Shown: one piece after another, positions 35,234 through 44,749 of the stretch
How positions within the stretch are numbered: the first letter of the stretch is position 1
Layout of the letters: every line of letters begins with the position of its first letter
DNA from: Hyphomicrobiales bacterium
GTDB taxonomy: Bacteria; Pseudomonadota; Alphaproteobacteria; Rhizobiales; JAJFHC01
NCBI GenBank assembly: GCA_021775835.1
Contig: JAJFHC010000303.1
Span: 1 to 48,501, forward strand
Direction of reading: 5' to 3'
DNA length: 48,501 bases
Position numbers and translations under genes: made by a program
The notes under the pieces: generated by a model
What the model was told of the DNA's origin: nothing
The model's database searches: none
The model's input: only the letters and a program-made list of their open reading frames with translations

Positions 35234-35587
35234 TCAGTCCCAGACCACCACCGGGCGCACTTCAATGGAGCCGTAGGCCGCCGTTGGTATGCGGGCGGCA
35301 TAACCCAGTGCCTCATCGAGATCTTTGCATTCGAGCAGATAGTAACCGCCCAACTGTTCCTTTGTCTCTGCAAACGGGCCGTCGGTCGTGGCGGTTTCGC
35401 CACCTCGCACCCGCACCGTGGTCGCTGTTTCTACGTCTTGCAGAGCGTCGCCTGCAATGAAGGCGCCGTTGTCTTTCACATCCTGCGTGAAATCCATATA
35501 GCCTTTCATGATGGTCCCAAATTCCGGTGAATCCGGCGAGGGCTGTCCGGAGTCCTTGCCGTTGTAGATCAACAACATGTACTGCAT
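35234..35587 (-). CDS. YCII/DGPF-domain protein, partner of the ECF42 sigma factor
   Basis: A 117-residue single-domain protein from ATG 35587 with GGAGA upstream; the longer frame overlaps the GST gene end. It begins MQYMLLIYNG, and has TTDGPFAETKEQLGGYYLLE, the DGPF motif, then AARIPTAAYGSIEVRP. YCII-like proteins of this type accompany ECF42 sigma factors and are thought to take part in sensing or be targets. It is in an operon with GST upstream and the sigma gene downstream, sharing its reading frame with the latter. Confidence 0.92.
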   Translation of the reverse strand: MQYMLLIYNGKDSGQPSPDSPEFGTIMKGYMDFTQDVKDNGAFIAGDALQDVETATTVRVRGGETATTDGPFAETKEQLGGYYLLECKDLDEALGYAARIPTAAYGSIEVRPVVVWD

Positions 35588-35628
35588 TTCATCATCTCCT
35601 TTTGGTTGATTTGCTTGGTCTTCCTGGG

Positions 35629-36267
35629 TCACGCGGCCATCAGGGATTCGCCATAGGCCTTGTGCATTGCGGTGTAGAACGATTGCGAACGCAACCGTTC
35701 GCGCCACACGTTGAGTGCCGGATATTGTGCAAGATCGAGTTCAATGACTTCAGCGGGATCGATAATGGCGAGCAACGACATGTCGGCGATCGACAGCGCC
35801 TCGCCGGCCAAATGATTGTTGTCCTCCAGCTGCCGGTCGACGATAGGCAGGAACCGGTCCAGCATAGCCCGGCCGAAGTCGAGCGACCCCTGATCCACTT
35901 CCATGCCGAACCTGGGCGCGATGAAGAAGTTGGTGAAGACCCGACCCATGGCACCGCCCACATGGATTGTGGAAAAATCGCACCACTGATCCACATGTGC
36001 CTGCTCTTTGGCGCCGCTTGGATAAAGGCCGGCATCATGTTTCCGGCAGAGGTATCTGTTGATCGCGTCGCTTTCGAACAACACGAAACCATCGTCCTCG
36101 ATCACGGGAACCTTTCCCGCCGGGTGCCGGGCCAGATGATCGGGTGACTTCAGGTCGCCGCCCGGCAGGTCAAGCCTTACATAGTCACAAGCGCAGCCGA
36201 TTGCGTTGGCGCACAGCCGTACCTTGTTGGACGGCGTGGATAAGTCAAATCCGTAGAGCTTCATCAT
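35629..36267 (-). CDS. Glutathione S-transferase family protein
   Basis: A 212-residue GST. The N-terminal thioredoxin-like domain has STPSNKVRLCANAIG, HPAGKVPVIEDD and ESDAINRYL (the gamma-glutamyl-binding motif), and a helical C-terminal domain follows. It probably conjugates glutathione to electrophiles or reduces peroxides. It lies 41 bases upstream of the YCII gene on the same strand and is probably the first gene of the sigma-factor operon, suggesting the regulon answers chemical or oxidative stress. Confidence 0.92.
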   Translation of the reverse strand: MMKLYGFDLSTPSNKVRLCANAIGCACDYVRLDLPGGDLKSPDHLARHPAGKVPVIEDDGFVLFESDAINRYLCRKHDAGLYPSGAKEQAHVDQWCDFSTIHVGGAMGRVFTNFFIAPRFGMEVDQGSLDFGRAMLDRFLPIVDRQLEDNNHLAGEALSIADMSLLAIIDPAEVIELDLAQYPALNVWRERLRSQSFYTAMHKAYGESLMAA

Positions 36268-36625
36268 GAGAGTCGATTCCTCTGACGCGGTTAACCGGAA
36301 AGACGGTCGCCAAGCTTAACAGATTGCTCGGCCGTCAAGGATAAGACGAACAGCGAACCAGATCTCGACAGGAATGCGAAAAAAATAATTTCATACGCTG
36401 AATTGCGTTGCCGTGGGATTCGCCAAACTCGGAGTTCCAGTCCGATACCCACCTTTCGGTAATCGGTTCAGTCCTCAAGAAGCGCGATTTCGACCAAATT
36501 TGCGTCATTTTTGCTACAATTCAGGCAAAATCGAACGATTTCGGCCACAAACGGTTGAACGCAGGAAATTGAAGGCATAAGGTCTACGCGCTGGGGAGGC
36601 GCGACTCGTATCTCGGGGTGAGAGT
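36268..36625. other. 358-base divergent region between GST and the beta-barrel gene
   Basis: The region is AT-richer than its surroundings and holds the promoters for both flanking genes. The plus-strand promoter candidate is listed separately. A GC-rich stem (CGCGC / GCGCG at about 36587-36604) lies in the plus-strand leader. No coding potential seen. Confidence 0.45.
36555..36583 (+). promoter_or_regulatory. Candidate sigma-70 promoter for the beta-barrel protein
   Basis: TTGAAC (36555-36560) and TAAGGT (36578-36583) are separated by 17 bases and lie about 43 bases before the ATG at 36626. Predicted by eye from consensus likeness only. Confidence 0.4.
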
Positions 36626-37486
36626 ATGAAAGCGTATCAAATTTTTGCAGGAAGTCTCACCGGAATTTCCCTGTTTGGACTGCCGTTGATGGGCATGTCG
36701 GCACGGGCCGCAGACCTCTATGTTCCTGACGAAGAAAACATCTATGAACTGTCATCGCGCTGTGCTGTCAGCGGCGTGAACGGAAAGATCGAGGCCGCGG
36801 GGGGTTATGTGGACACCCGTGCGGGCGATGGCGGTCGGGTTCATGTGCTGGGCAGCATCGCTGGCCCGATAGGATGCCAGCTCGGGTATCAGATTGACGC
36901 CGGCATCGGTGACTTCGCCGGATCGACTTCGGGCGGTATCGCGGGTCACTTGTTCCTGCGCGATCCAACATCTCATCTGTTCGGTGTCTACGGTCAATGG
37001 GGCGCTGTCGGGAGCGACGACGTGTGGCGGATCGGCCTGGAAGGCGAAAAGTATCTCGGCAACATCTCGCTTGAAGCGCTGTTTGGCTATGAAGACGTAG
37101 ATCGGTCCAAGGGCGATGTATTCGCGGCCTTCGACCTGGCCTATTACAATACGGAAGATGTCCGGCTGAGCGTCGGCTACCATCGTTTCTTCAAGACCGA
37201 TGCCGTTGCCGTCGGCCTGGAATGGCAGACGGACGGACTGGGTTTCAGCAACCGGCCGTTTTCACTGTTTGCCAATGCCGCCCTGGGCGACAGAGGATAC
37301 GGTACAGTATTGGCCGGTGTACGGTTTTACTTCGGCGGACCGGACAAGAGCCTGATCCGGCGCCATCGTGAGGACGATCCGGGCGCCAAGGGTATATTTC
37401 AGTTGCTGAGTGAAAATGCATCGGGCGGTTCAACAGTGACACCGGCGGCGGCTAAAACTACCGAGGTTGACGTGGAGGCCGAGTAA
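36626..37486 (+). CDS. Exported predicted beta-barrel (outer-membrane-like) protein
   Basis: A 286-residue protein with a signal peptide ending MSARAADL (about 26-33). The mature part is rich in alternating Gly/aromatic strands, for example HLFGVYGQWGAVG, ISLEALFGYEDV, VRLSVGYHRFF and GYGTVLAGVRFYFG, as in small outer-membrane barrels, followed by a polar tail of about 45 residues. The purine-rich GGGGTGAGAG precedes ATG 36626. I do not recognise a named family. Probably an outer-membrane protein; converges on the CapK-like gene. Confidence 0.72.
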   Translation: MKAYQIFAGSLTGISLFGLPLMGMSARAADLYVPDEENIYELSSRCAVSGVNGKIEAAGGYVDTRAGDGGRVHVLGSIAGPIGCQLGYQIDAGIGDFAGSTSGGIAGHLFLRDPTSHLFGVYGQWGAVGSDDVWRIGLEGEKYLGNISLEALFGYEDVDRSKGDVFAAFDLAYYNTEDVRLSVGYHRFFKTDAVAVGLEWQTDGLGFSNRPFSLFANAALGDRGYGTVLAGVRFYFGGPDKSLIRRHREDDPGAKGIFQLLSENASGGSTVTPAAAKTTEVDVEAE

Positions 37487-37518
37487 CTGGCTGACCTTGG
37501 GAATATTGGCGCCACGTC

Positions 37519-38871
37519 TCAAGGCCTCGCACGGCCTGGCTGGCGCTCAAGGCATGCGAACATGCCTCCTGGATTGCGGCCTACGGCTGACCGTTCAACG
37601 CAAGTAATTGCTGCAGAGTCACCAAACTCAGATTTCAGGACATGGGTTATCCCGGTTTCATTCAAGCGATCAACTGCCTGAGGACGGGCATAGATGAAAC
37701 TGATTCGGTCTGCGTCGGACTGGACTAACTTCCAGGATACGCCAGGCGCCAGGGCGTTGAGCTCTGTTCTGATATGTCCCGGCAAATACCAAATGCGCTC
37801 TGATCCGCAATCGATGGCATGTTCCGGCCGGTGAATGTCTGCCTCGAGGCACGGCAATGTGCGGCCACAAGAACAAGTTGCAGCGAACCGGGCCCTGTCG
37901 CCGGGTTGATAGCGGATCAGCGGAAAGGCGTGGTTATAGAGCGGCGTCACCGTCAGACGCCCTTCCTCCCCGATGTCGCAACGGCGGCCGTCGTCGCGAA
38001 GCACTTCCACCAGGCAGTTTTCTTGTTGTACATGGAACCTGTCGGACTCCGGGCATTGGGTTGCGACCAGACCGCATTCCGCCGTGGCATAGTGATCGAT
38101 GATCTCGCAACCGAACTGCTGCCGGCAGGTCTCACGCAGGTCAGGCGGCACGGGTTCTCCAGTGGTCAGCACCGCGAGAACGTTTTCGCCGGCAAACTCT
38201 GTCCCACTCCCTTGTTCAAGCAGACGATAAAGATTTGACGGGTATGTCCTGAGATAGAACGGTTTTTTGAAACTCGTGAGCCAAGCCCATTGATCCGCAG
38301 CGGAAGAGAATACCGAAAACCTGTGAAGACGGCCGCGTTCGGTGTCCGCTGTCCACGGATGCCCCCAATGGTCACGGTCCACATGCAGACCTTCACGCCT
38401 TCGGGTGTACCCCGATGGCGCCATGATCTCCGCCATGTCCCTTGAGCAGTCGAGTTGAAAATTGTCGTAATGACGGAAGGCGGCGGCAGCGTCGGCAATG
38501 TCCGTCATCGCCGTTCGCATGACACGCAGCGGTGCACCGGCGGTACCCGCTGTCATGACGATCCTTTGCTGACCGTGATTGACGGGCACGTCCTGCGACA
38601 TGAATTTGGGCCAATGGCGTTCAACCATGGACCGACCTATTGGCTCTATAGATTGGAACTCGTCCTGTCCGACATGTCCTTTGGGATCAGAAAGGCCCGA
38701 CAGATGGGTACGGTAGAACGGGACCGTCTTGGCGGCGTGCGCCAGAAGAGCCTGTAGTGTCTGTTCCTGATGCGACGCGAGATCGTCACTTGAGGCATAT
38801 TGCGACGTCAACAAGCCCTGGAACATCCGTTGCGTCAGAAGTGCATTATCCGGCAAACTATCCGCGGGCAT
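37519..38871 (-). CDS. CapK/PaaK-like adenylate-forming enzyme
   Basis: A 450-residue protein from ATG 38871 with AGGA seven bases upstream. Motifs of the coenzyme-F390-synthetase/CapK branch: VMTAGTAGAPLRVMRT (the glycine-rich ATP loop), HYATAECGLVATQCP and IRYQPGDRARF, with the Cys-rich CSCGRTLPCLE typical of this group. It should adenylate a carboxylate. It is divergent from a NeuD-like acyltransferase, with 23 bases between start codons, suggesting shared control and possibly a joint acyl-modification role in surface polysaccharide or secondary metabolism. Confidence 0.88.
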   Translation of the reverse strand: MPADSLPDNALLTQRMFQGLLTSQYASSDDLASHQEQTLQALLAHAAKTVPFYRTHLSGLSDPKGHVGQDEFQSIEPIGRSMVERHWPKFMSQDVPVNHGQQRIVMTAGTAGAPLRVMRTAMTDIADAAAAFRHYDNFQLDCSRDMAEIMAPSGYTRRREGLHVDRDHWGHPWTADTERGRLHRFSVFSSAADQWAWLTSFKKPFYLRTYPSNLYRLLEQGSGTEFAGENVLAVLTTGEPVPPDLRETCRQQFGCEIIDHYATAECGLVATQCPESDRFHVQQENCLVEVLRDDGRRCDIGEEGRLTVTPLYNHAFPLIRYQPGDRARFAATCSCGRTLPCLEADIHRPEHAIDCGSERIWYLPGHIRTELNALAPGVSWKLVQSDADRISFIYARPQAVDRLNETGITHVLKSEFGDSAAITCVERSAVGRNPGGMFACLERQPGRARP

Positions 38872-38894
38872 CGTGAAATCCTGGAAGCATGGAC

Positions 38895-39548
38895 ATGGAA
38901 AACGGACGCCGTAAGAATGGCCTGGTACTTTTTGGCATCGAGAACACCTATTTCTCGGATGTGGCGGAGTCTGCAATACGTGCGAATCTTAACATCGTTG
39001 CCGGAATAGTCACCGGGCAATCGGAAAACAGTCTTGCGGGTGTTCCGGTGGTCCTGACCGCTGAAGAAGTGTCACCACTTCTGTTGAAGCACCCTTTCCT
39101 GCCCGTGCACATTGGTCCGGCAGACAGAATTGCCAAGGTCGAGGAGGCGCGCAGTCTTGGCTTCGACACACCCCTCACCCTGATCGATCCCACCAGTGTC
39201 GTATCGCCCACCGCATCCCTCGAGGACGGTTGCTATATCAATGCGCTGAACGTGGTCGCTTCGGGTGTGGAGTTATCCCGGTTCGTCTTTGTGGGCCGCA
39301 ACAGTTCGATCGGCCATCACAGCCGGCTGGAAGCTTTCTCCACGGTCGGGCCAGGTGTCACCATCGCCTCGCATTGTCATATCGACCGCGGCGTCATGAT
39401 CGGTGCCGGCGCCACGCTTGCGCCCAATGTCACGGTTGGCGTCAATGCGATCATCGGAGCCGGCACCGTCGTCATCAGGGATGTGCCGCCCGATGTGACG
39501 GTCGTCGGAAATCCCGCAAGGATCATCCGCACCGCCGGGACGCGCTGA
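38895..39548 (+). CDS. NeuD-like sugar O-acyltransferase (left-handed beta-helix)
   Basis: A 217-residue protein. ATG 38895 is preferred over 38889 because GGAAG is seven bases upstream of the former and one base from the latter. The N-terminal Rossmann-like PglD-type domain (LVLFGIENTYFSDVAES) is followed by hexapeptide repeats (about 95-210) with the catalytic-type His in SSIGHHSRLEAFSTVGPGV (in part) and the ending VTVVGNPARIIR. It should use acyl-CoA to acylate a sugar or amino sugar. Divergent from the CapK-like gene. Confidence 0.9.
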   Translation: MENGRRKNGLVLFGIENTYFSDVAESAIRANLNIVAGIVTGQSENSLAGVPVVLTAEEVSPLLLKHPFLPVHIGPADRIAKVEEARSLGFDTPLTLIDPTSVVSPTASLEDGCYINALNVVASGVELSRFVFVGRNSSIGHHSRLEAFSTVGPGVTIASHCHIDRGVMIGAGATLAPNVTVGVNAIIGAGTVVIRDVPPDVTVVGNPARIIRTAGTR

Positions 39549-39572
39549 AGCCTCCCCGGCGCTTGCACCAGT

Positions 39573-41783
39573 TCATCCGGCAACCTCCTGCCGCCGCTCA
39601 GAGCCGCGGCGTTCCGGCCCGTCGAAATTCGGATCATCGCGTTCGCGCCGGTTACCGGCACCTTCGCGAAGACCTGTCAGGAACGCCACGACTTCGCTCT
39701 TGAGATGATTGGATTGCCGCGATAGTTCTCCTGCAGCGGCTGTCACCTGAGTTGAGGCGACGCCGGTCTCCTGGGACGCCTGGCTGACTCCCTCAATGTT
39801 TTTCGTGACCTCCTGCGTACCGGCACCAGCTTCGTGAACGTTGCGCGAAATTTCCTGGGTGGCTTCACCCTGCTGTTCCATTGCAGCGGCAATCAGCGAC
39901 GATATTTCGTCAACTTCCCTTATGACGTCGCCGATCTGGTTCATCGAATTGACCGCCAGTTCACTCGCCGCCTGAATGTCCTGAATATGCCCGGTAATTT
40001 CTTCGGTTACCCTGGCGGTCTGACCGGCAAGTTCCTTCACTTCTCCAGCGACAACGGCAAAGCCCTTGCCTGACTCGCCCGCGCGGGCAGACTCAATGGT
40101 CGCATTCAGAGCCAGCAGGTTTGTCTGGTCGGCAATGTCCGAAATCATGGAGATTGCCTGTCCGACTTTTTCCGCCGTCTGTGTCAGTGCTGCCATCTGG
40201 GTGCCGGACTTGTCAACTTCGGCTACAGCCTTGGACGATGACTGGGAGGCTTCCCTGATCTTGTGATTGATCTCGGCAATCGAGTTGGACATTTCTTCCG
40301 TCGCGGCCGCCACCGCCTGTACATTCGCGGTCGCTTCCTCGGAGGCCACTGCAACGGCACTGGCCTGTGAGGAGGCTTCCTCGGAAATGCTCGACATTGA
40401 AACGGCGGTTGCATCCAGTTCTGCTGATGACGCCGACACTGATTCAATGATCTCTCCAACGCTTCCTTCAAAACGCTCGGCGATCTGAAGCAAAGACCGA
40501 CGATTGTCTTCCTCAGCTTTTTGTTTCAGGGCTTCCTGCTCGGACTTGAGTTCGTTGTTATGGATCGCATTGTCCTTGAAGACCTGAACCGCTGCCGACA
40601 TATCCCCGACCTCGTCTCTACGGTTCTGCGCCGGGATGGCAGCGTCAAGGTCGCCCTCTGCGAGCGATCCCATTGCGGTGGTCATTGCCTTTAACGGGTT
40701 AATGATCGCGCGTCCCGTGAGATAGGCAATCGCCAGGCTAAGTCCAATCCCAAAGGCCAGGAGAATCCACTGGATTGTCAGAAACTGCGATGTCTTGCGG
40801 GCGCCCTCGTTCGCGTCCTTGACCATAAGCAATTGCTGGTTCGTCATCATACCGCCGTGGCGTGCCCCGTCTGCCTTTTTGGGGCCGGCCAATGCATCAA
40901 GTATCTTGTTCGCCCTGGGGGCGGCTTCGGTCACCAGCAGGTAATTGGCCATGTTCCATTTCTTGGAACCACGAACATCGAACATCACAGCCGGCAATGG
41001 TGCAAACTTCTGGCGCTCTTGAGAAAAAATTTCAAACGCTTCCTGCTGTGCATCCGACATCACTTCGGAAGCCTTCCTGAGGTCGCCGAACCGACGCTCG
41101 TTCTTGGACCAAAGAACGTTGAACTTCTCGACAAACTTCTCATCACCGGTAAGCAGGTAGGCGCGGATGTTTGCGAGGGCAAGCCCCAACGTACCGCGGA
41201 CGTCAGCCATCATCCCAAGCATCTGCACGCGGTTGTCCTGGACGACGGGACTGGACCGTTTGGCCAGTTCGAGATCGATTATTTCTGTGATCTTCGATGC
41301 CATGATAGCTGCATGGGGGGCTGCTTCTTCAATCAGCATTCTGGTCGCCGGTTGCTCGTCGGCCGACCTGGCGACCGTCTCGACCTGCAGTTGGGCAAAC
41401 TTGAATTCATCAAGAACTGACTTCAGCCGGTTCCATGCGTCAACATTTTCTGGATTCGTCCAATATGCCGACAACCGATCCATCTCAGCTGAAAACTTGG
41501 CAATTTCAGCCCAGTCCGCCGCACGTTCGATCTTGAATTCCGGATTGCCCGTAAGCATCCACCCCCTGAGAGCGGCCAACGATGCGTTGACTGCATTTGT
41601 CAGACTGCTGCTTGCTTGAGCGGTAGGAGTGCGAAGTTCGACAATTCTGTCTGTCAGCCGCTTCGTGTCCTGAACCTCATAAATGGTAATGAAGTTCGAC
41701 ACCATGAACACGCCCAATATTGCGGCGAATCCCGAAATTAGTTTGTGAGATAGTGTAAATCTTGAAAATCCTGAAAAATTCAC
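39573..41783 (-). CDS. Methyl-accepting chemotaxis protein with large periplasmic helical domain
   Basis: A 736-residue transducer. A first membrane helix (about 15-36), a helical periplasmic domain of nearly 300 residues compatible with a helical bimodular (HBM) type, a second membrane helix (about 337-362), a HAMP domain, and the conserved signalling hairpin [21 protein letters not shown]. The C-terminus is basic ([15 protein letters not shown]) and has no CheR/CheB-binding NWETF-type pentapeptide. It is downstream of the 3-hydroxyanthranilate genes on the same strand, with a 193-base gap; a link between ligand and that pathway is only a guess. Confidence 0.94.
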   Translation of the reverse strand: MNFSGFSRFTLSHKLISGFAAILGVFMVSNFITIYEVQDTKRLTDRIVELRTPTAQASSSLTNAVNASLAALRGWMLTGNPEFKIERAADWAEIAKFSAEMDRLSAYWTNPENVDAWNRLKSVLDEFKFAQLQVETVARSADEQPATRMLIEEAAPHAAIMASKITEIIDLELAKRSSPVVQDNRVQMLGMMADVRGTLGLALANIRAYLLTGDEKFVEKFNVLWSKNERRFGDLRKASEVMSDAQQEAFEIFSQERQKFAPLPAVMFDVRGSKKWNMANYLLVTEAAPRANKILDALAGPKKADGARHGGMMTNQQLLMVKDANEGARKTSQFLTIQWILLAFGIGLSLAIAYLTGRAIINPLKAMTTAMGSLAEGDLDAAIPAQNRRDEVGDMSAAVQVFKDNAIHNNELKSEQEALKQKAEEDNRRSLLQIAERFEGSVGEIIESVSASSAELDATAVSMSSISEEASSQASAVAVASEEATANVQAVAAATEEMSNSIAEINHKIREASQSSSKAVAEVDKSGTQMAALTQTAEKVGQAISMISDIADQTNLLALNATIESARAGESGKGFAVVAGEVKELAGQTARVTEEITGHIQDIQAASELAVNSMNQIGDVIREVDEISSLIAAAMEQQGEATQEISRNVHEAGAGTQEVTKNIEGVSQASQETGVASTQVTAAAGELSRQSNHLKSEVVAFLTGLREGAGNRRERDDPNFDGPERRGSERRQEVAG

Positions 41784-41976
41784 CGTATTGCCCCCGGAAC
41801 ATTAGATTAAATTCCGCTCCAGCCGAATCTCCAATCGCGAAACAAATATTCGTCTAGGTGTTATTTAAATAAGTCAGGGTTAATGGATCGTTAATTTCAG
41901 TATTATGAAGCAGTTCAACCTTCAGTTGCAGCAAACCAGTAGACACACCGCATGCGATACGATGTCAAAACTATGA

Positions 41977-42531
41977 TCAAATATCGCCCCAACCCGGCGG
42001 CGGCTGCTTGCCGGGGTGCACCGATCCGCAGGCCGCACAGGTGCGCTGGCTTTCATTGCCGTAGAATGCGTCGAATAACGGTGGCAGATCCTTCACAATG
42101 TCCGTCACTTCAACCTCCACACGATGCACCAACCCACCGCATTCGAAGCAGAACCATTCGAAGCCGTCTTTCATGCCTCCGGTCCGCGCTCCCTCGACGA
42201 CCAGGCCGATCGAGCCTTCCTGAGGCCTTTGCGGTGAATGCCGGGCGTGCGGTGGCAACATGAAAACATCGCCTTCACGAATCGGCACTTCGTAAATCTC
42301 TCCGCCCTCTGCGATCTTCAACATCATGTCGCCTTTGAGCTGATAGAAAAACTCTTCCACCGGGTCATCATGAAAATCCACACGCCGGTTCGGACCACCG
42401 ACGATCATGACGATCATGTCGGTCTTGTTATCGAAGAGTTGCTTGTTGCTGACCGGCGGTTTGAGCAGGTGCTGGTTCTCTTCAATCCAGGCGGGAAAGT
42501 TGAAGGGTTTGAATCCGGGATGCTGGGTCAT
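41977..42531 (-). CDS. nbaC: 3-Hydroxyanthranilate 3,4-dioxygenase
   Basis: A 184-residue cupin from ATG 42531 with GGGAGA five bases upstream. Fe(II) ligands H54, E60 (HDDPVEE) and H98 (RHSPQRP) sit in the standard spacing, and the C-terminal rubredoxin-like site C128, C131, C165, C168 is complete, as in the bacterial enzyme. It opens the ring of 3-hydroxyanthranilate to 2-amino-3-carboxymuconate semialdehyde in tryptophan/kynurenine or 2-nitrobenzoate breakdown. The deaminase gene lies 25 bases upstream. The decarboxylase and semialdehyde dehydrogenase of the pathway are not in the window. Confidence 0.95.
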   Translation of the reverse strand: MTQHPGFKPFNFPAWIEENQHLLKPPVSNKQLFDNKTDMIVMIVGGPNRRVDFHDDPVEEFFYQLKGDMMLKIAEGGEIYEVPIREGDVFMLPPHARHSPQRPQEGSIGLVVEGARTGGMKDGFEWFCFECGGLVHRVEVEVTDIVKDLPPLFDAFYGNESQRTCAACGSVHPGKQPPPGWGDI

Positions 42532-42556
42532 TTGAGTCTCCCTTGATGCTTTGTGT

Positions 42557-43009
42557 CTATTCGCCGAGACTGGCAGCAGGACTGAATGCGACGGCCTTGA
42601 TTTCAATCAGCAGATGTGGATGAGGCAACTGGTGAACGGCGACCGTCGTGCGGGCCGGACCTTCGGTGTTGAAGAATTCCGCGTATACCGCATTGTAACC
42701 GGCAAAATCGTTCATGTTGACGAGGAACGCGGAGACCTCAACGACGTCGGACAGTCGGGCGCCCGCCTCGTTAAGTATGTCTCCGATGTTTTCCAGAACA
42801 GCGCGGGTCTGCGCCCGGATGTCGAGTGTCGTGGTTCCCATTTCGTCGACCGACGCCCCGTCGATTGTGTTGTCCGCACGCCGCGCACTGGTTCCGGACA
42901 CAAAAATGAAGTCCCCGGCGCGTCGGAAGTGGGGAAAGGCACCGCGCGGCTTGGCCTTGCCGCTGACGACACCGGCCCGGCTCGTCACTGGGTTTGTTGC
43001 TTCGCTCAT
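42557..43009 (-). CDS. RidA-family 2-aminomuconate deaminase
   Basis: A 150-residue RidA-fold protein: [20 protein letters not shown], then [24 protein letters not shown] and [17 protein letters not shown]. The N-terminal [11 protein letters not shown] and overall length match the 2-aminomuconate deaminases (NbaF/AmnD type) rather than housekeeping RidA. It would release ammonia from 2-aminomuconate two steps below the adjacent dioxygenase. First gene of the two-gene operon; the promoter is in the 132-base divergent gap shared with the sulfatase. Confidence 0.9.
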   Translation of the reverse strand: MSEATNPVTSRAGVVSGKAKPRGAFPHFRRAGDFIFVSGTSARRADNTIDGASVDEMGTTTLDIRAQTRAVLENIGDILNEAGARLSDVVEVSAFLVNMNDFAGYNAVYAEFFNTEGPARTTVAVHQLPHPHLLIEIKAVAFSPAASLGE

Positions 43010-43141
43010 GGGGCCAAGCTAAACGGCTTTGGAAGCGCTACAAAATAAAAATCTCAGAATTGCGGATAAAGTTCCTTGATACTCCGCCAACGACAAAACA
43101 CACTGCGCTCTTGACCTGATCTTGCCACGGACCTCGAAACA

Positions 43142-44749
43142 TTGGCCGACGTCAAAAACATAGCCTTCATAATGTGCGACCAGTTGCGCTGGGATTACCT
43201 GTCCTGTTACGGGCATCCGCACCTCGACACACCCAACATAGATACCCTGGCAAACGATGGGGTCCGGTTCGAACGGGCCTATGTACAATCGCCGATCTGC
43301 GGGCCCTCGCGCATGTCCTTTTATACCGGCCGTTACATGTCGTCTCACGGCTCGACCTGGAATGGTGTTCCGCTGCGCATCGGCGAGATGACGATCGGAG
43401 ATTACATGGGAGCTCTCGGCTGGCAGACAGTCCTGGTGGGCAAGACCCATATGCGCGCAGACCGCGAGGGCATGGAACGCCTGGGCATCGACCCGGCGTC
43501 AGATATCGGTGTCCGGGTATCGGAATGCGGGTTCGACCCGTTCGAGCGTGACGACGGCATTCATCCCAGTGAGGCAGGTCGCGCAGAACCCCGGTACAAT
43601 GCCTACCTGCGCGAACACGGTTTCGATGGCACTAACCCCTGGCATGACTGGGCCAATGCAGGTGCTGCCCCGGAAGACGGCTCCCTGTTGTCCGGCTGGT
43701 ACATGAAGAATGCCCATCTGCCCGCCCGCGTGCCGGCCGAGCACTCGGAAACCGCCTATACGACCAACCGGGCGATGGATTTTATCCGCAACGCAGACGA
43801 GCGCCCCTGGTGCCTGCACCTGTCCTACATCAAGCCGCACTGGCCCTACATTGCACCGGCGCCCTATCACGAAATGTACGGAGCAGAAGATCTGCTGCCG
43901 GTTTGCCGGTCGGATGCCGAGCGCATTTCACCACATCCAGTCTATTCAGCGTTCATGGATCATCGCGACTCTCGGGCGTTTTCACGCGATGAAGTCCGGG
44001 CAACGGTGCTGCCGGCCTACATGGGCCTGATCAAGCAAATTGACGATGAACTGGGCCGGTTCTTCGCTTTCCTGAAAGAGCAGGGATTATGGGATTCGAC
44101 GCTGATTGTCTTTACCTCCGATCACGGTGACTATCTCGGGGATCATTGGCTCGGAGAGAAAGAGCTGTTTCACGAATGCTCGGTTCGCATACCGATGATC
44201 ATTCGCGACCCCTCTGCCGAAGCCGACACCACCAGAGGCCAGGTCAACGACAAGTTGATCGAAGGCATAGACTTGGCACCCACATTCCTCGAACTTGCAG
44301 GCGGGACGGCGCAACCTCATCGCCTGGAAGGGCGCTCTCTGCTGTCCCTGATCCGCCCGTCAGGTGATGAAGCATCGCACCGCGAACATGCCTGGCGAGA
44401 CTGCGTGGTCAGCGAGTATGACTATTCCATGCGCGGCGCCAGCCAGGCACTGGGCGTTCCCCCGTCGCAAGCGCGCATTCACATGATCCGCGATGACCGC
44501 TGGAAATACATCACCTTTGAGGGCTTCGATCCCCAGCTTTTCGATCTCGACGCCGATCCGAATGAATTTCATGACCTGGGATGTGACCCGGCCTATGCCG
44601 ATATCAGGGCTCGGCTACACGAAAGTCTTTTTTCCTGGTCCAGGAACCTCAAGCATCGCACGACAATCAGCGACGATGTGATTTCCAGAACTTCTGACAA
44701 GGCCCACGAAACAGGATTTCTGATTGGTTGGTGGGACGAAAAGGGCTGA
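43142..44749 (+). CDS. Cys-type sulfatase / phosphonate or sulfate ester hydrolase
   Basis: A 535-residue protein. The sulfatase signature SPICGPSRMSFYTGR contains C53 of CxPSR, the residue converted to formylglycine. The metal site is provided by D13 near the N-terminus and TSDHGDYLGDH later. It has no signal peptide, so it is probably cytoplasmic and cleaves an imported sulfate (or phosphonate/phosphate) ester. The start is a TTG at 43142; the next Met (residue 11) is too far into the first strand. No modifying enzyme is adjacent. Divergent from the aminomuconate deaminase gene. Confidence 0.92.
   Translation: MADVKNIAFIMCDQLRWDYLSCYGHPHLDTPNIDTLANDGVRFERAYVQSPICGPSRMSFYTGRYMSSHGSTWNGVPLRIGEMTIGDYMGALGWQTVLVGKTHMRADREGMERLGIDPASDIGVRVSECGFDPFERDDGIHPSEAGRAEPRYNAYLREHGFDGTNPWHDWANAGAAPEDGSLLSGWYMKNAHLPARVPAEHSETAYTTNRAMDFIRNADERPWCLHLSYIKPHWPYIAPAPYHEMYGAEDLLPVCRSDAERISPHPVYSAFMDHRDSRAFSRDEVRATVLPAYMGLIKQIDDELGRFFAFLKEQGLWDSTLIVFTSDHGDYLGDHWLGEKELFHECSVRIPMIIRDPSAEADTTRGQVNDKLIEGIDLAPTFLELAGGTAQPHRLEGRSLLSLIRPSGDEASHREHAWRDCVVSEYDYSMRGASQALGVPPSQARIHMIRDDRWKYITFEGFDPQLFDLDADPNEFHDLGCDPAYADIRARLHESLFSWSRNLKHRTTISDDVISRTSDKAHETGFLIGWWDEKG

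Noticed and set aside
34211..35530. Plus-strand open frame of 439 codons
   Set aside because: It is antisense to the sigma factor and YCII genes, both of which have clear family signatures.
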